Source: Triparma columacea (taxonomy: Eukaryota; Sar; Bolidophyceae; Parmales; Triparmaceae). Taken from it: 64,000 bases of DNA. The position numbers were made by a program, and so were the translations under genes. The stretch covers positions 20,882 through 84,881 of the forward strand of contig BRYA01000307.1 of assembly GCA_030267965.1 (NCBI GenBank), given 5' to 3'. Below are positions 1 through 10,977 of this stretch, one piece after another. The notes beneath the pieces were generated by a model. It did no database searches. It was not told the origin of the DNA and worked only from the letters and a program-made list of their open reading frames with translations. Within the stretch, counting starts at the first letter, position 1. Every line of letters starts with the position of its first letter.

Positions 1-990
1 TTCTTCCTCATGGTGCCGTCGCCGGTGCAGGGGACGTCGCAGAGGACGCGGTCGGCCCAACCCTCGTTACCTGAACCGTCGTTGCGGAAACTCTTGGGCA
101 TTGGCATCTCTTGACCTTGGTGGTTGACGACCAGGAGGCTGGGGCTGAAGGTGGATAAGTTGATTTAGCGGAGCGGGTGGGGGGTTGTTTTGTTAGGGCG
201 TTCTTGTTTTTTTTTCCCCTCGTCTCTGTTCGTTCCCCCGTTTCCCTCCCCACATTGGTAGATCTCACCTGTTGATCCTTTTACACTGGTGTACAAGCAT
301 GTGCGCCCTGCTAACGTTGACATCGTTCGCCATGACCCAGCCGTCCCCCTTGCTTACGTCTTCCAGTATCTGGCAGGTCTTGCTCCCCGGTGCAGCGCAC
401 GTGTCTAGGACGACGTGGGAGGGGAGGAGGGAGAGGGCGACGGGGGGGACCATGGAGACGGTCTCCTGACGGGTTATTAGACCGGCGTCGGTTGAGACCA
501 TGAGGAACTGGAAGAACTCCTTTAGACCCTTGTTCTTGCGGATGGTAGACCGGTCTACATCCAGCTTCCAACCATTCTCAATGAAGGGGATGGGCTGGGG
601 GGGCTTCAGCTTGCGGACAGCCTTCCCGGTTGGGGTCTCGTACTCGATGGTGATCTGACCGTCCGAGCCCAGGATCTCCTGCATCCTTGAGGTGAACTGC
701 TCCTTGAACTCTGGGGTAGCGAGCTTGGTGATCCTGAAGCTTGCGTTCAGGGGACTGCAGGCGGCAGAGAGGAAAGCCTTCCTATCCTCCTCCTTGGCTA
801 CTTGGGAACCATGGCCGAAGACGTTCTGGTAGGTATAGTAAGCTATCATCCTGTCGTTCCTCATCTCCTTAACCCTTGGTGGTCCATTTTTATGGTTGTC
901 ACGTCGATCCCTTTTGTTGTTATTGTTGTGTCTATTTCCTCCATTTTTATTGGCCTTCTTATTCTTATTTTTATTCGAGTACTTTCCCAT
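1..990 (-). CDS. NSUN2: tRNA (cytosine-5-)-methyltransferase, NSUN2/Trm4 type (5' part; runs off the window)
   Basis: Exons 990-269 and 144-1 (continuing beyond base 1); the intron 268-145 has a GTGAG donor and CAG acceptor, and the joined frame reads through INSPSLLVVNH. An Asn/Lys-rich, probably nuclear-targeting N-terminus (residues 1-40) precedes the Rossmann methyltransferase core. The SAM-binding motif DTCAAPGSKT lies at about residues 196-205. The motif with the TC-type Cys, CDVPCTGDGT, lies at about 276-285, just before the window edge. The family methylates C5 of cytosine in tRNAs using two Cys; the second catalytic Cys and the C-terminal half lie outside. The start ATG at 990 is the first in frame and fits the family N-terminus. 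The 'CTGDGT' signature is typical of NSUN2 rather than bacterial RsmB/F proteins. The assignment is strong from visible motifs; the substrate is inferred from the family. Confidence 0.9.
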
Positions 991-1355
991 ACTATATTTA
1001 AGCGTGATAGTGGTGATGGAGTGGTGTGATGGGCGTGTGTGGGGTGAGAAATCAGGGCTCAGTTGGGAAGACCATCGACTCTGTATTGCTGGGAAATCTT
1101 CTGTGGTTAAGATACGTTAAATTGGTGGGGGTATATGTCCATTGATTGGTAGGTTATGGAGTAGAAGGGGTGTTTTGGGCGTTAGAATGGTGTTAGAGAG
1201 GAGTTTGGGGTCTCACCTAGATTTCTTTCTTTATTCCGGCTTGGAGACCTGGGGCTGGCTAACAAACTGCTTCTGTTATAGGGTTGTTCGCGCGCTTTTA
1301 ATCCACTCACGTGTCTATAGCCCAAAAAAGTTCGGAAAAAGAGATTATTTCAACT
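991..1355. other. Intergenic spacer between two minus-strand genes
   Basis: This 365-base spacer holds the presumed promoter of the NSUN2-type gene (its start is at 990) and the 3' end of the seven-helix protein gene (stop at 1356). Only short reading frames occur and none resembles a known protein. I see no RNA gene or repeat in it. Confidence 0.5.
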
Positions 1356-2870
1356 CTAAAGTGATATTTCAATGTACACTGTGACAGCGAATCCTACAGC
1401 GACGTAGAAAACCGTCAATGCAAGCTTGCTCTCAATCCTGATTTTGAATGGCGTGAAACCAAGGTCTGTAACCACCACGTTTCTCTCCCACCGTTCCCAC
1501 TGCTTAAGGTAGTCGTCCCACTTATGTCCCGTCCTTAGTAGGATCTCCTGCCCCTTAACTTCCGATATCCTGTGCGTGACCTCCTCGAGTTGCGTTGTAA
1601 GATGTACTCCTGAGAAGAACAAGAAAAGCACGATGAAGAATATAAGAGTGAACAATATGCTGCACATAATGAGCACGCACTTGTCCCTCGCGTCCATGTC
1701 TGATGTGACCTTTAAGTAGATTATGAAGCCCACGACAATCAAGCTCGGTATCAAAACGAACTCCGCAACCAAGAAGAACGCACCGAAGCCCGTGCTGAAG
1801 TGCCGGGTGGTTGACTTCAAAACGTTGAACTTCTCGATCGTTGCTCGGAGCCTTTTAGAGTACTCCGCTGGATCTTGTTGCGCTCCATGGTTGTGATGCT
1901 GGTGGTGTATTAAACTCTCCTCATCGTCCCCTTTATCCTCCCCATTCCCCCACTCCAAATCCTCAAAGTTCTCCTCCAACTGCGACACGAAGTCCTTGGC
2001 AGAGAGGGAGAGGGCGTAGGACATGGGACCGAAGATAGCGCAGGTGGTGGTGAAGGCGGAGTAGTTGAGGCTGAAGTAATTCATTAGCAAAGCGATTAGA
2101 AAGAACCAAGTCTGGACCGCAGCACCCTTGACGGGGAACGAGAAATTATCCGAGTTGAAGATCGGTGGAGCCCAGATTGGCAGCGCGAATATGAGCATTG
2201 TAGGCAGTGCTTGCGCTGGAAAGTACGCTGCCTTTCCACTAGAAGCTCCTAGCGTATATTTGAACACCGTGGTGGCAATATAGTGAACTTTTTCAGCGCT
2301 CTGAGTTGACAGATTCAAAACAACTGCGTCTATCGTGCCTCCCTCCTTCGCCCATTTGTGCATGTTGACTTTTTTCAAAGCGCAATTAAGCATCATAAGT
2401 GTTTGCAATGCGGACATCAAGGGAGCAGTAGGTTTACCGTTGTCTAATGCCTTACCCGCAGTTAACGGGAATATAAGTAGCTGTAAAATGAAGGAGTATT
2501 TATGTTGGAATACCCACATACCCTTCACCCCAGTCTCCGGGTGACCTCTTGCCCCGGTGGCGTAGTAAAGAATGTTCGAATAGAACTTGTGGAGCTTGAG
2601 AGCATGCGGGTTCACATCCGACTTGTTGGGGATGCAGGTTGACATACGTCGACCGACTCTCTGGGCTGTCGGCGCGTACGCGTTGCTCTTCTTCTGATGA
2701 ACACCCTTGCCTGGGCGTAAGCTGAGAGACATTTGGTTGGAGTTTTCGCTTGGTGGGCTCTTTATCGGGGACATTTGGTTAGAGCTTGGAGGACTCTGTA
2801 TTGGGACCAACTCGGGAACCGGGGGGCCGTTCATGGTGAATGATTTTGAAGGGTAAATAGTTTGCGACAT
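1356..2870 (-). CDS. Seven-helix membrane protein of unknown function, possibly gustatory-receptor-like (GRL)
   Basis: A single-exon gene of 504 residues. The soluble Ser/Pro-rich N-terminus (about 1-115) carries two short SPPS...NQMS repeats. Seven hydrophobic segments lie at about 121-140, 148-166, 218-238, 250-288, 361-388, 396-424 and 482-502, followed by almost no C-terminal tail. A charged loop with a His-rich stretch (HHQHHNH, about 322-328) joins segments 4 and 5, and an amphipathic Trp-rich stretch (about 425-465) precedes the last segment. A cytosolic N-terminus, long 4-5 and 6-7 loops and a short tail match the insect gustatory/odorant receptor superfamily and its protist/plant GRL relatives. 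The segment from GFTPFKIRIESKLAL to the C-terminal YIEIS has the feel of the conserved last helix of that superfamily. This is a topology argument only. I do not recognise a family by sequence, so an unrelated transporter or channel is equally possible. Confidence 0.6.
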   Translation of the reverse strand: MSQTIYPSKSFTMNGPPVPELVPIQSPPSSNQMSPIKSPPSENSNQMSLSLRPGKGVHQKKSNAYAPTAQRVGRRMSTCIPNKSDVNPHALKLHKFYSNILYYATGARGHPETGVKGMWVFQHKYSFILQLLIFPLTAGKALDNGKPTAPLMSALQTLMMLNCALKKVNMHKWAKEGGTIDAVVLNLSTQSAEKVHYIATTVFKYTLGASSGKAAYFPAQALPTMLIFALPIWAPPIFNSDNFSFPVKGAAVQTWFFLIALLMNYFSLNYSAFTTTCAIFGPMSYALSLSAKDFVSQLEENFEDLEWGNGEDKGDDEESLIHHQHHNHGAQQDPAEYSKRLRATIEKFNVLKSTTRHFSTGFGAFFLVAEFVLIPSLIVVGFIIYLKVTSDMDARDKCVLIMCSILFTLIFFIVLFLFFSGVHLTTQLEEVTHRISEVKGQEILLRTGHKWDDYLKQWERWERNVVVTDLGFTPFKIRIESKLALTVFYVAVGFAVTVYIEISL

Positions 2871-2923
2871 TGCTTAAGCCTTGGCCTGGGAATTAACCTC
2901 TTCGAATTGGTAAAATTCAAAGG

Positions 2924-4984
2924 ATGGAGGATGGAGGGCAAGGCGACATGAATTTCCTGAAAAATCTGAGCCTGAAGAGTTACTTGTTGAGCATGTCTGA
3001 CTCTGAGGATGAGCCTTCACCGATATTAAAGCTTTCTAGTATGGATATGACATCAGAAACTAATACAGATGATACGTCAAATGTGAGTAATTATGTTGAG
3101 ATAGGGAGTAAATAGGGAATATCCAAGGAGATCCATTCCCGTTAATAAGGGAATGGATTTCACACTCACCCTTCCCACCTCCCCCCCCCCCACACACACA
3201 CCATCTCCATCTCCATCATTTAGAACACATCAACCCAAAATAGTACCTCCACAACTCCCCCTCCCCCCTCAAAGCCCACCCCTACACCTACCACCCCCTC
3301 CACCCCAACTCCCCCTCCCCCCCCCCGTCTCTCCCCCGCCCACTTCCTCTTCGGTCGTACCCTCGGTGAGGGTTCCTACGCCCGCGTAGTCCACGCCCGT
3401 TACAAGGGTCCCCTCTCCCCCTCTTCCTCCTCAACCCCCGCCATTACCTGGGGTGGTGGGGAGCGTGATTACGCTGTGAAGGTGATGGAGAAGAGGCACA
3501 TAAAGAGGGAGGGTAAGGTCAAGTACGTGATGCTTGAGAAGTCACTCCTGAGCAACTTCGATAGCCCACTTATACTCAGCTTGCATGTAAGCTTCCAGGA
3601 CCAGGACTACCTCTACCTCTGCATGGACATGTGCCCAGGTGGTGAGCTCTTAGGTGTCGTCCGCTACTACCAAGAGCGTCGCCCTTCCCCCCAATCCCGC
3701 TGCTGCCCTGAACCCGTCACGAGGTACTACCTGGCTGCGATCGTCCTGGCACTTGAGTACCTACATAACCTCAACATAGTACACAGAGACCTGAAACCCG
3801 AGAACGTCCTAATCCTATCCGACGGATCCGTCAAGGTCGGTGACTTCGGCACTGCCCTCGACGTAGACGGTTTCGGAACCAGGGGTCGGAACCCTGCATC
3901 AGAGGAGGACTCTACGGCATTCGTAGGTACCGCGGAATACGTTAGCCCGGAAGTACTGGAGGGGACGGAAAAGGCGACACCGGCGGTTGACCTTTGGGCG
4001 GTGGGGGTTATTGCTTACCATATGGAAAACGGGAGAGTTATGTGGAATCAGGGGGACACGGAGGTGAGGAGGGCATTTTTGGGGGGGGGGGGAGAGAATT
4101 ATTTTGGCAACTCTTTTCTTTTTAGATGACGATAACTCTAACGACAACCCATGGCGACATCTCTAACGCTACCTAACTTTAACACTGTCAATAATACTCT
4201 AACCCTCATGTACCCCCCTTAGTTCCAAGTCTTCCAGGCCATAAATAGCAAGGCAAAGGGAGAAGACGACGTCTACACCTACCCCTCATTTTTCAACCCC
4301 GACCTCAAGGACCTCGTCGAACAGCTCCTCAAGGGTGACCCGTCCTCCCGTCTGGGCATGAACGAGTTCGCACCAGGCACTAACTTCAAGTACACAACCA
4401 TAAGGTCCCACCCATACTTCGAAACCTTCGACTGGTCCCTCCTCGAGTCTGGGTCAATGCCCTCACCCCACACACCCTGCACCCCAAGGTGGCTGGAAGT
4501 TCCTGACGAGGAACTTACAGACGGTGCCATGGAGCTCGAGAGTTACTTCCTAGACGGTGAGGCTACACCCTTAACAATCGCCGAGCCTACTAGGGGTGCT
4601 CAAGGTGTGGAGGGTGGTAGCAACAGAACCTCAAACGTAGAAGACGAGCGTTGGATGGAGTACGTAAAGGACTTACAGAAGGGTGAGGAGCTGGTTAAAA
4701 CAGGACGGATACACAAGAGGAAAGGCTTCTTCGCCCGTGAACGGCAGCTCGTCCTTACGTCACTGCCTAGACTTATCTACGTAGACCCCGCAACCAAGGA
4801 ATACAAGGGTACCATACCGTGGACTCCCCAACACCCGGTATCTGTGAAGATTGTGGGGGACGCAAAGTTCGATGTTGTTGCGGTGGTTGATGGAGAGGGG
4901 GGGAAGAAAAGGGCGTACCATTTGTATGCGAAGGATAAGGAGGATAGGGATGAGTGGGCTAAAGCTATTAGAGAACTACTTTAA
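2924..4984 (+). CDS. PDPK1: 3-phosphoinositide-dependent protein kinase 1 (PDK1) with C-terminal PH domain
   Basis: Exons 2924-3082, 3224-4063 and 4223-4984 (586 residues); all junctions are phase 0. A Pro/Thr-rich N-terminus leads to an AGC kinase domain from about residue 93: Gly loop GRTLGEGSYARVV, Lys in DYAVKVMEK (about 139), helix-C Glu in VMLEKSLL (158), HRDLKPEN (about 240), DFG (about 260-262) and FVGTAEYVSPEVL. After the C-lobe a PH domain (about 450-586) contains GRIHKRKGFFARERQLVL and ends with the Trp helix (DRDEWAKAIRELL). PDK1 phosphorylates the activation loops of other AGC kinases downstream of PI3K, and its PH domain binds 3-phosphoinositides at membranes. Kinase plus C-terminal PH and the FVGTA.YVSPE segment are diagnostic. 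Oddity: the residue just before FVGTAEY, the activation-loop phosphosite in animal and yeast PDK1, is Ala here (preceded by Ser-Thr). Confidence 0.92.
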
Positions 4985-5096
4985 AGACCAAGGGAGGGAA
5001 AGGGGGGGGGAGAGAGAAGTTAGACAAACATAAACTGATATATACAGAATAATACACAAGTATTGATATTTTAGTTCGCAAAACATTGCACACACA

Positions 5097-7168
5097 TTAC
5101 CTCCTCTTCCCCCTTACCAAAAATATTCCTCCCACCCCCAACACGCCGACCCCAACAGCAGCCACGCTCAACCACCCAAATCTTCTTCTCTCTCCCCCTT
5201 CCCCCCCCCCCCCCTCAAGTCTCCTGATTCTCCTTTCCTCCACGTCCCTATCCCCCTGGTAGCATACGTCCCCCCACACAGGTTCAACACCTAGCATCCT
5301 AGCAACCTTACAGCTGCTCCTTACCCCGTTTTCCAACAGCGGCATTGAGTAAAGTGAGTATGCCCCAACATAGTAGATTCCCCCCTCCCCCTGCGCCTCC
5401 CTTAGCTTATCGATTCCCCTGCACGTGTCCGTGTTTAACGTAGGCCTCTCGAACCATGAGTTCGACAGCACCTTTGAGGGGAGGGGCTCGATTATCGGGT
5501 TCCATGTCTGGATCAGGGAAGGGTCCAAACTACGGTCGACGTTGTGCATCCAGATGCTACACATGGAGGCGGCGAGCTTGCCGGGGCACTGGGCTGAGAG
5601 GGTGCCTGAGCTTGGCCATGCGCGACCTTCGTCACGCTCAAAGGGGGCGTTCTTTACACCAGCACCACCCTCGAAGCACTTGGCGTTCTGGTTCTCGAGG
5701 ATGAGGTTGACGTTGCTCCAGTCGGACTTCCTTGCCGGCATTAGCCTCTCGTCCGTGTGAACCACGACCCTGGACGCCTCCTTACCCCAGCAACCTAGGG
5801 CCTCTATGGCACTCTCGCTACCCCCACCAGCGCTTATTAGGTTCCTGGCGTGGTGGGCCTGAGTGGCGACGACGATGCTGTCGAAGGTCTCTGACTTGTC
5901 CTCCCCTGTGTCACCGTCCATCCACGAAACCGTGCACCCCTCACCGCTCCCAGCCGGGGACACCTTGGAGACCTTGGCGTTCAAGTGCAGTTTCCCGCAG
6001 TCCTTCGATAGCTTGGCCACGACGTCGCAGACCCCGTCGGTTACCCTGCAGTGCTCCCCCCCGCTGAATCTGTTGGCCCTCTTGGGGTTAGGGAGCCACG
6101 TCCAAGAACCGTAGCTGTCGTGGTAGGCGGCGATCACCTCGGCGGGGTACAAGTCGAGGACCTCGTAGCTGCAGGTGCACACCACGGTCAGCATGGGGTA
6201 GAGAAGCTGACGGGCAGAGGAAACGAGCGAATGTAGGTTAGCAATGAGTATGTCGCACCCCAACCTTCAGGGGAGCGGACATAAAAAACGTCGCGCGCTC
6301 CGTGTCCAAACCCTTTCTTCCAATCGCTTCGCTAGCCTTTGCCCTCGCTCTGCGCCCGCCCCCTTACCTCCCCGATAAAGTCCTGACTATAACCCTCACC
6401 ACGAAGGTACTCCCCCAAGGTCTTGTTGTTCATCCTCTCCGTCCCTATGTGCCTAGGCGCGATCGCGAAGAAGTAGACGAGCTCTGCGCAAAGTTTACCG
6501 TACTTCCTAACCGCCTGCAGCCAGCCAGGGATCCACTTTTGCATGGGATCAAGGGACAGGGAGGGGTAAGGGAACTTTATTATTGAGGTCATGTTGGAGT
6601 ACCTGAAGAAGGAGAGACCGGTTGAGGTACGATCCTGTTCCAACGTCTCCATCGTCCCCGCCCCCGGTAGCAGGTACGTGCATGAAAAGGCAAAGTCTAC
6701 GGGCTGGAACTTGACTCCGACAGTCTCATAAAGCTTGGTGAGGTTGGGGTAGTACTCTGGGTTGAAGATCCGAAGGGGAACGTCGAAGTGCGTCCCGTCG
6801 GGGTTTACGACGGCGTGGGCGTCCATCCCGAGCTTCTTCTCCCTCTCGAAAATAGTCACATCGTGCTTTCGGGAGAGCAGCCACGCGGATGAAAGACCTG
6901 CGATCCCGCTTCCGACCACTGCGATTCTACGATGGGCGCCCAGTTTAATCGGGGGAGGGCGGTTAGTGTCAGGCGGCGCGCTACAAAACTGCCACTTCCC
7001 CCCAGCTTCATTAGAAAGTCCGGCGATTGGCATTGGCCAAAATTCACTAATCCGAAGGAAACTCAACGCTGATGTAGGCAGAGAATGGGATCCGATGTGC
7101 CCCGCCCAATAAATTGCACTCACTTCTTCCTCTCTTCGCCAGAACTCTCCATTTTTCAGAAGAATCAA
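5097..7168 (-). CDS. FAD-dependent amine-oxidase-like protein (COG2907-type predicted NAD/FAD-binding protein), C-terminal membrane anchor
   Basis: Exons 7168-6368 and 6206-5097; the phase-0 junction reads FIGELLYPMLTVV. If the first ATG is used the protein has 636 residues; an ATG at 7033 (MPIAGLSNEAGG) would shorten it by 45. The dinucleotide-binding motif RRIAVVGSGIAGLSSAWLL lies at about residues 80-98, followed by the acidic ribose-binding end of strand 2 (VTIFEREKKLG). The C-terminal half contains the FAD-contact signature GGIYYVGAYSLYSMPLLENG. A Gly/Arg-rich linker and one hydrophobic helix (LSVAAVGVGVLGVGGIFLV) end in a basic tail, so a tail-anchored membrane protein is likely. Bacterial relatives commonly sit beside cyclopropane-fatty-acid synthases, suggesting lipid modification, but no such gene is adjacent here. 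Fold and cofactor are secure; the substrate is unknown. Confidence 0.8.
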
Positions 7169-7321
7169 TTGGCTCTAGAGCAGGTGGTTCAAGGGCCAAG
7201 GTTCCTCGAGAGTCGAATGTCGAGTTCAAAGGTCCCGAACCAAGTCAGGAAGAATCAAAGCCTTCACTGCAATTGTGGATTATCCGCCGAAATGCGGAGG
7301 AATAATAAGTGAGTTGTAGTT
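7169..7321. promoter_or_regulatory. Short divergent promoter region
   Basis: These 153 bases separate the start of the FAD protein gene (minus strand) from that of the ankyrin-kinase gene (plus strand), so they must carry both 5' regions, unless the FAD protein starts at 7033. I see no clear TATA box or repeat. Confidence 0.4.
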
Positions 7322-9675
7322 GTGCTCGGACCCCGACCGGGGTCGCTTGGGCTTTGGACTTGGATGAGAAATGAGGGTGATAAGCCCCTGTTACTAGCGT
7401 TATCTCAAACTTGCATGGAAACATTGAGGTTCCTCCGTTTGTCTCCTAAAGCTCACCAGTATATCTCTGACGTATCCTTTCTCCGCGTTCACATCGCTCT
7501 CAGATCGTTTGCAAACGCCGGAGACTTGGATGCAACAATCCACAATGTGCGTGGGGGTGGGATCATGGCCTCAAAGAAGGATCTCAGCATCGCGGAGGAT
7601 GTGTTTGCCGCGGGGTGCAAGCTCTTGCTAGGAGCCGCGAAGGGGGACAAGGAGATGGTCGCCAAGCTCCTCTCCGTTAACCCCAGCCACATCAACTTTC
7701 GGGATTATGACAGGAGGACAGCCTTACATGTGGCTGCGAGCGAAGGACACAAGGAGATGGTGATGTTCCTTCTGGAGAAGGGGGGGCAGCTTAACAGGTC
7801 AGATCGTTGGGGAGGATCCCCCCTGGATGATGCCATGCGCCACCGTCACAAGGAGGTAAGCCAGTGAAGTAAAGTGAAGCGAAGGACAGCGAAGAGCCGG
7901 GGGTTATGACCCCTGTTGGTTGGTTGGAGCACTACACTCCCTGCCGATATTTGCACCGAAACCTAACCCTAATCGCGACTTGCTTCGGGTTTTTTCGCAG
8001 ATTGCAGCTTTGTTGCGAATGAAGGGTGCCCACACGGGCAATGCTGACAAGTCCACAAGCTTCATCACTGCCGCCTCCGAGGGAGATTTCGATGAGGTGA
8101 AAATGCTTGTGGAGGACAAGGTCAATGTCAATTGCAGTGACTACGACAAAAGAACGGCGCTGCACTTGAGCGCCGGGGAGGGACGCTACGATATCCTCAA
8201 GTTCCTGCTCGAGAACGGAGGCGACCCCAACGTGCAGGATAGATTCGGCGGCAGGCCTTTGGACGACGCCATGAGGAAAGGACACGGGGAGTGCGCAAAT
8301 TTGCTCAGGTCCAAGGGCGGCGTCAATGGAGACGACGGGATAGCCAGCCCGAAGGAGAAAGGCCCTAACGATAGCCTTGAGGATTCCGGCCACGCGCTCA
8401 ACAGAAAGTCCTTGAACGTCGACTCCATGAAGGTGGCGTGGAAGGACATCGAGGTGCTGGATAAGATAGGGGCGGGGGAGGTGAGACAAAACGAGAAGCG
8501 AAGCGACGAGTGACAGTATTTTTTTAGTTGATTGGAGCGTTACACAACACGCCTATGATAGTTGCACCTCCTCGTATCTTATTCAAGACGCGCCCTCGTT
8601 CTTCCTGACCCTTTTCGCATTTCTATTCGCTCATCGCAGTTCGGGGAGATCTTCAAATGCAGGTGGAGGGGTAGTGTCGTGGCGGCCAAGTGCGTCAAGA
8701 GTGCCGCGATTGAGAAGGAGTGGAATAAAAGAGACGGGGCAAGCGACGAACTTAACAATTCGCTCAATGCCACCTCCAAGCAAATCGCACTCAACGATTT
8801 CAGGACAGAGACCGCCATTCTGAGGCAGCTGCGCCACCCCAATATATGCATGCTCCTCGCTTACTCGGCCATGAAAGACTACGAGGTGATGATCTCCGAG
8901 CTAATGAAGTGCTCGCTCCTCGATGTCTTCAAGGCCCACAAAATTCAGGGTAGCACGATGAGCAAGAAGAAGCAGATTCGGTACGCGATCGAGCTTGCCA
9001 AGGGGATGAACTACCTCCACACTTGCCAGCCTCCCATCCTTCACCGTGACCTCAAGCCTGCCAACCTGTTGGTGGACTTCAAGGACACGCTCAAGATCTC
9101 AGACTTTGGTCTTGCCAAGCTCAGACCAGAGAAGGACACAGAGAAGGACACCTTCACCATGACGGGAGAGACTGGAAGCTACCGTTATATGGCCCCTGAA
9201 GTTTTCAGGCATGAGGTTTATAACGAGACCGTCGATGTCTATAGGTGAGGTAGTAGTGGGGTGGGGTGTGGTTGGTGGGGCAAGGGGGGGCGACAAGCGA
9301 AGCAAGAGAGACAAAGAAAACCTTCCGACTAACCTCCTTCGGCCCTCGCTTCGTATCAGCTTCGCAATGATCTTCTACAACCTCCTCGCCGGCCACGCCC
9401 CCTGGCCTGCGATGAATGGCGTCCGAGCTGTAAAGGCTGCCGCCATCGAAGGCAGCCGCCCCCAGATTCCCCGCCACTGGGACACCGACTTGGACGGCCT
9501 CATACAGTCGTGCTGGGACGAAAACCCTAAAGTCAGGCCACCGTTTGCTCAAATCCTTGAAGTCCTGAGCGAATACCACTTTGCCACTTTCAAGGAGACG
9601 GTCGACGACATGACAAGCCTAGACAACAACATCGTTGGCGGGAGGGGGGTGTTCTGCGGCTGCACGGTTTCGTAG
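7322..9675 (+). CDS. Ankyrin-repeat protein kinase of the TKL (RAF/ILK-like) group
   Basis: Exons 7322-7855, 8001-8480, 8640-9244 and 9360-9675 (644 residues); the junctions are phase 0, 0 and 2, each closing in frame. Two related blocks of ankyrin repeats, one per exon (DYDRRTALHVAASEGHKEMV and DYDKRTALHLSAGEGRYDIL), each end in a GG.PLDDAMR segment. The kinase domain starts near residue 328 with IGAGEFGEIF, followed by Lys in VVAAKCVK, HRDLKPANLL, ISDFGLAKL, TGSYRYMAPEVF and a TKL C-lobe (GHAPWPAMN, CWDENPKVRPPF). Catalytic residues are intact, so it should be active on Ser/Thr. The protein ends in a Cys-containing tail (VFCGCTVS) that could be acylated. Ankyrin-TKL kinases are common in stramenopiles and plants; partners cannot be told. 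Introns 1 and 2 share sequence (see findings). Confidence 0.9.
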
Positions 9676-9786
9676 CGAGGGGGGGGGTTGTATATATAGA
9701 TGTCGCATTTTTAAAATGACTACGTTGTCTTTGTTTCTATTCTTTCGTCCCTTTCAAGCCCCCAAACCCCCCCGCACACAAATCTT

Positions 9787-10977
9787 CTAGCGCGTCTGGA
9801 CGAAGGCGTCCATGCTGTTGCTGAACCCAATAATCTCAAAGATGAAGTCCTTGACGTAGGTGGGGAAGATGAAGTGCAGCAGGTCGCTGCAGTACATGAG
9901 CCTCGGCATCCTGAGCTCCGTCCTCCTGCGCCTCATGCCCTGCACGATCTTGTGGACGACGTAGGAGGGCTCGAGGATGGGGAGCAAGAACCCAAAGGGG
10001 AACCTACATTTTGTATAGGACAAGAGGGAAACGGGAGCGAAGAAGAAATGGAAAGCGAAACAGTTAGTAAAGTCCCACGGCGGCCCTTTCATCGCGCTGA
10101 TGTCTACTTTCTTTTACCCCATTTGCTTACCTCGTCTTAACACCGTCGAACATTCCAGTGTTGATAAAGTACGGACAAACGCTCAACGTGTGTACGTTGT
10201 ACTTCTTCATCTTCCTCAGCTCCAGCCTCAAGGCCTCGTTGAAGCCCCGGGCCCCGAATTTGGAGGCGCAGTAGTCGCAGAGTCCGGCTACGCCCACGAG
10301 GCCAGCTGCGGAGGCGATGGTTACGATGTGGCCGTTGTCGGTGGCGATCATGTGGGGGAGGAAGGCCTTGACGGTCCAGAAGTGCGATTCGGTGTTGACA
10401 CCGAGGGTCAGGGAAGCCTTGGAGTCCTCGACGTCGAGGATGGACTTTCCAGTAACGATCCCAGCGTTGTTGATCAAGATGGTACAGTCCCCGAGGTCTG
10501 CGGTGACCTTTTTGGCCGTCGAGTAGACAAGCTATGGGGGCGGCGGGGAGGAGCGAGTGGCGGGGACGTAAGGTTCCGTTTTGTTCTTGAATTCCCCCTC
10601 CTTTCTCTACTGCATTTATTTTAAAACATTCTCACCTCCTTGTCACAGACGTTGACTTTGTAGATAGCTCCCTCCCCGCCCACCTCCTTGACCATCCTCA
10701 TGGTCTCCTCCATGCCTGGAACATTGAGATCCCAGAGGGCCACCTTGACGCCAATCTTCGCTAGGGAGACCGCAATGCCCCTGCCGATCCCTGACCCTGC
10801 GCCAGTGATAACCGCGACCTGGCCGGAGAGATCCTTGGGGAAGTAGTAGTCGAGGGCAAGGTTTTTGACAGTGTCCCAAGCCATGTAAGCTCCAAGGGCC
10901 ATGAGGGGACCAGGGAGGGGACATTTGGTGTAGTAAGGGCAGAGACGCTTGGATAATGACGAGAGGGACATTTTCAA
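9787..10977 (-). CDS. Short-chain dehydrogenase/reductase, membrane-anchored (17-beta-HSD11/RDH10-like)
   Basis: Exons 10977-10636, 10531-10131 and 10003-9787 (319 residues, or 317 from the ATG at 10971); junctions phase 0 and phase 2. An N-terminal hydrophobic stretch (PLPGPLMALGAYMAW) precedes the Rossmann fold: cofactor motif TGAGSGIG, the acidic residue after strand 2 (LWDLN) favouring NAD(H), NNAG, the catalytic Ser in IASAAG and YCASK with catalytic Tyr and Lys. The C-terminal part (PRLMYCSDLLHFIFPTYVKD) resembles the lipid-droplet/ER dehydrogenases acting on sterols, retinoids or fatty aldehydes. Family and activity are secure. The substrate is unknown. Confidence 0.9.
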
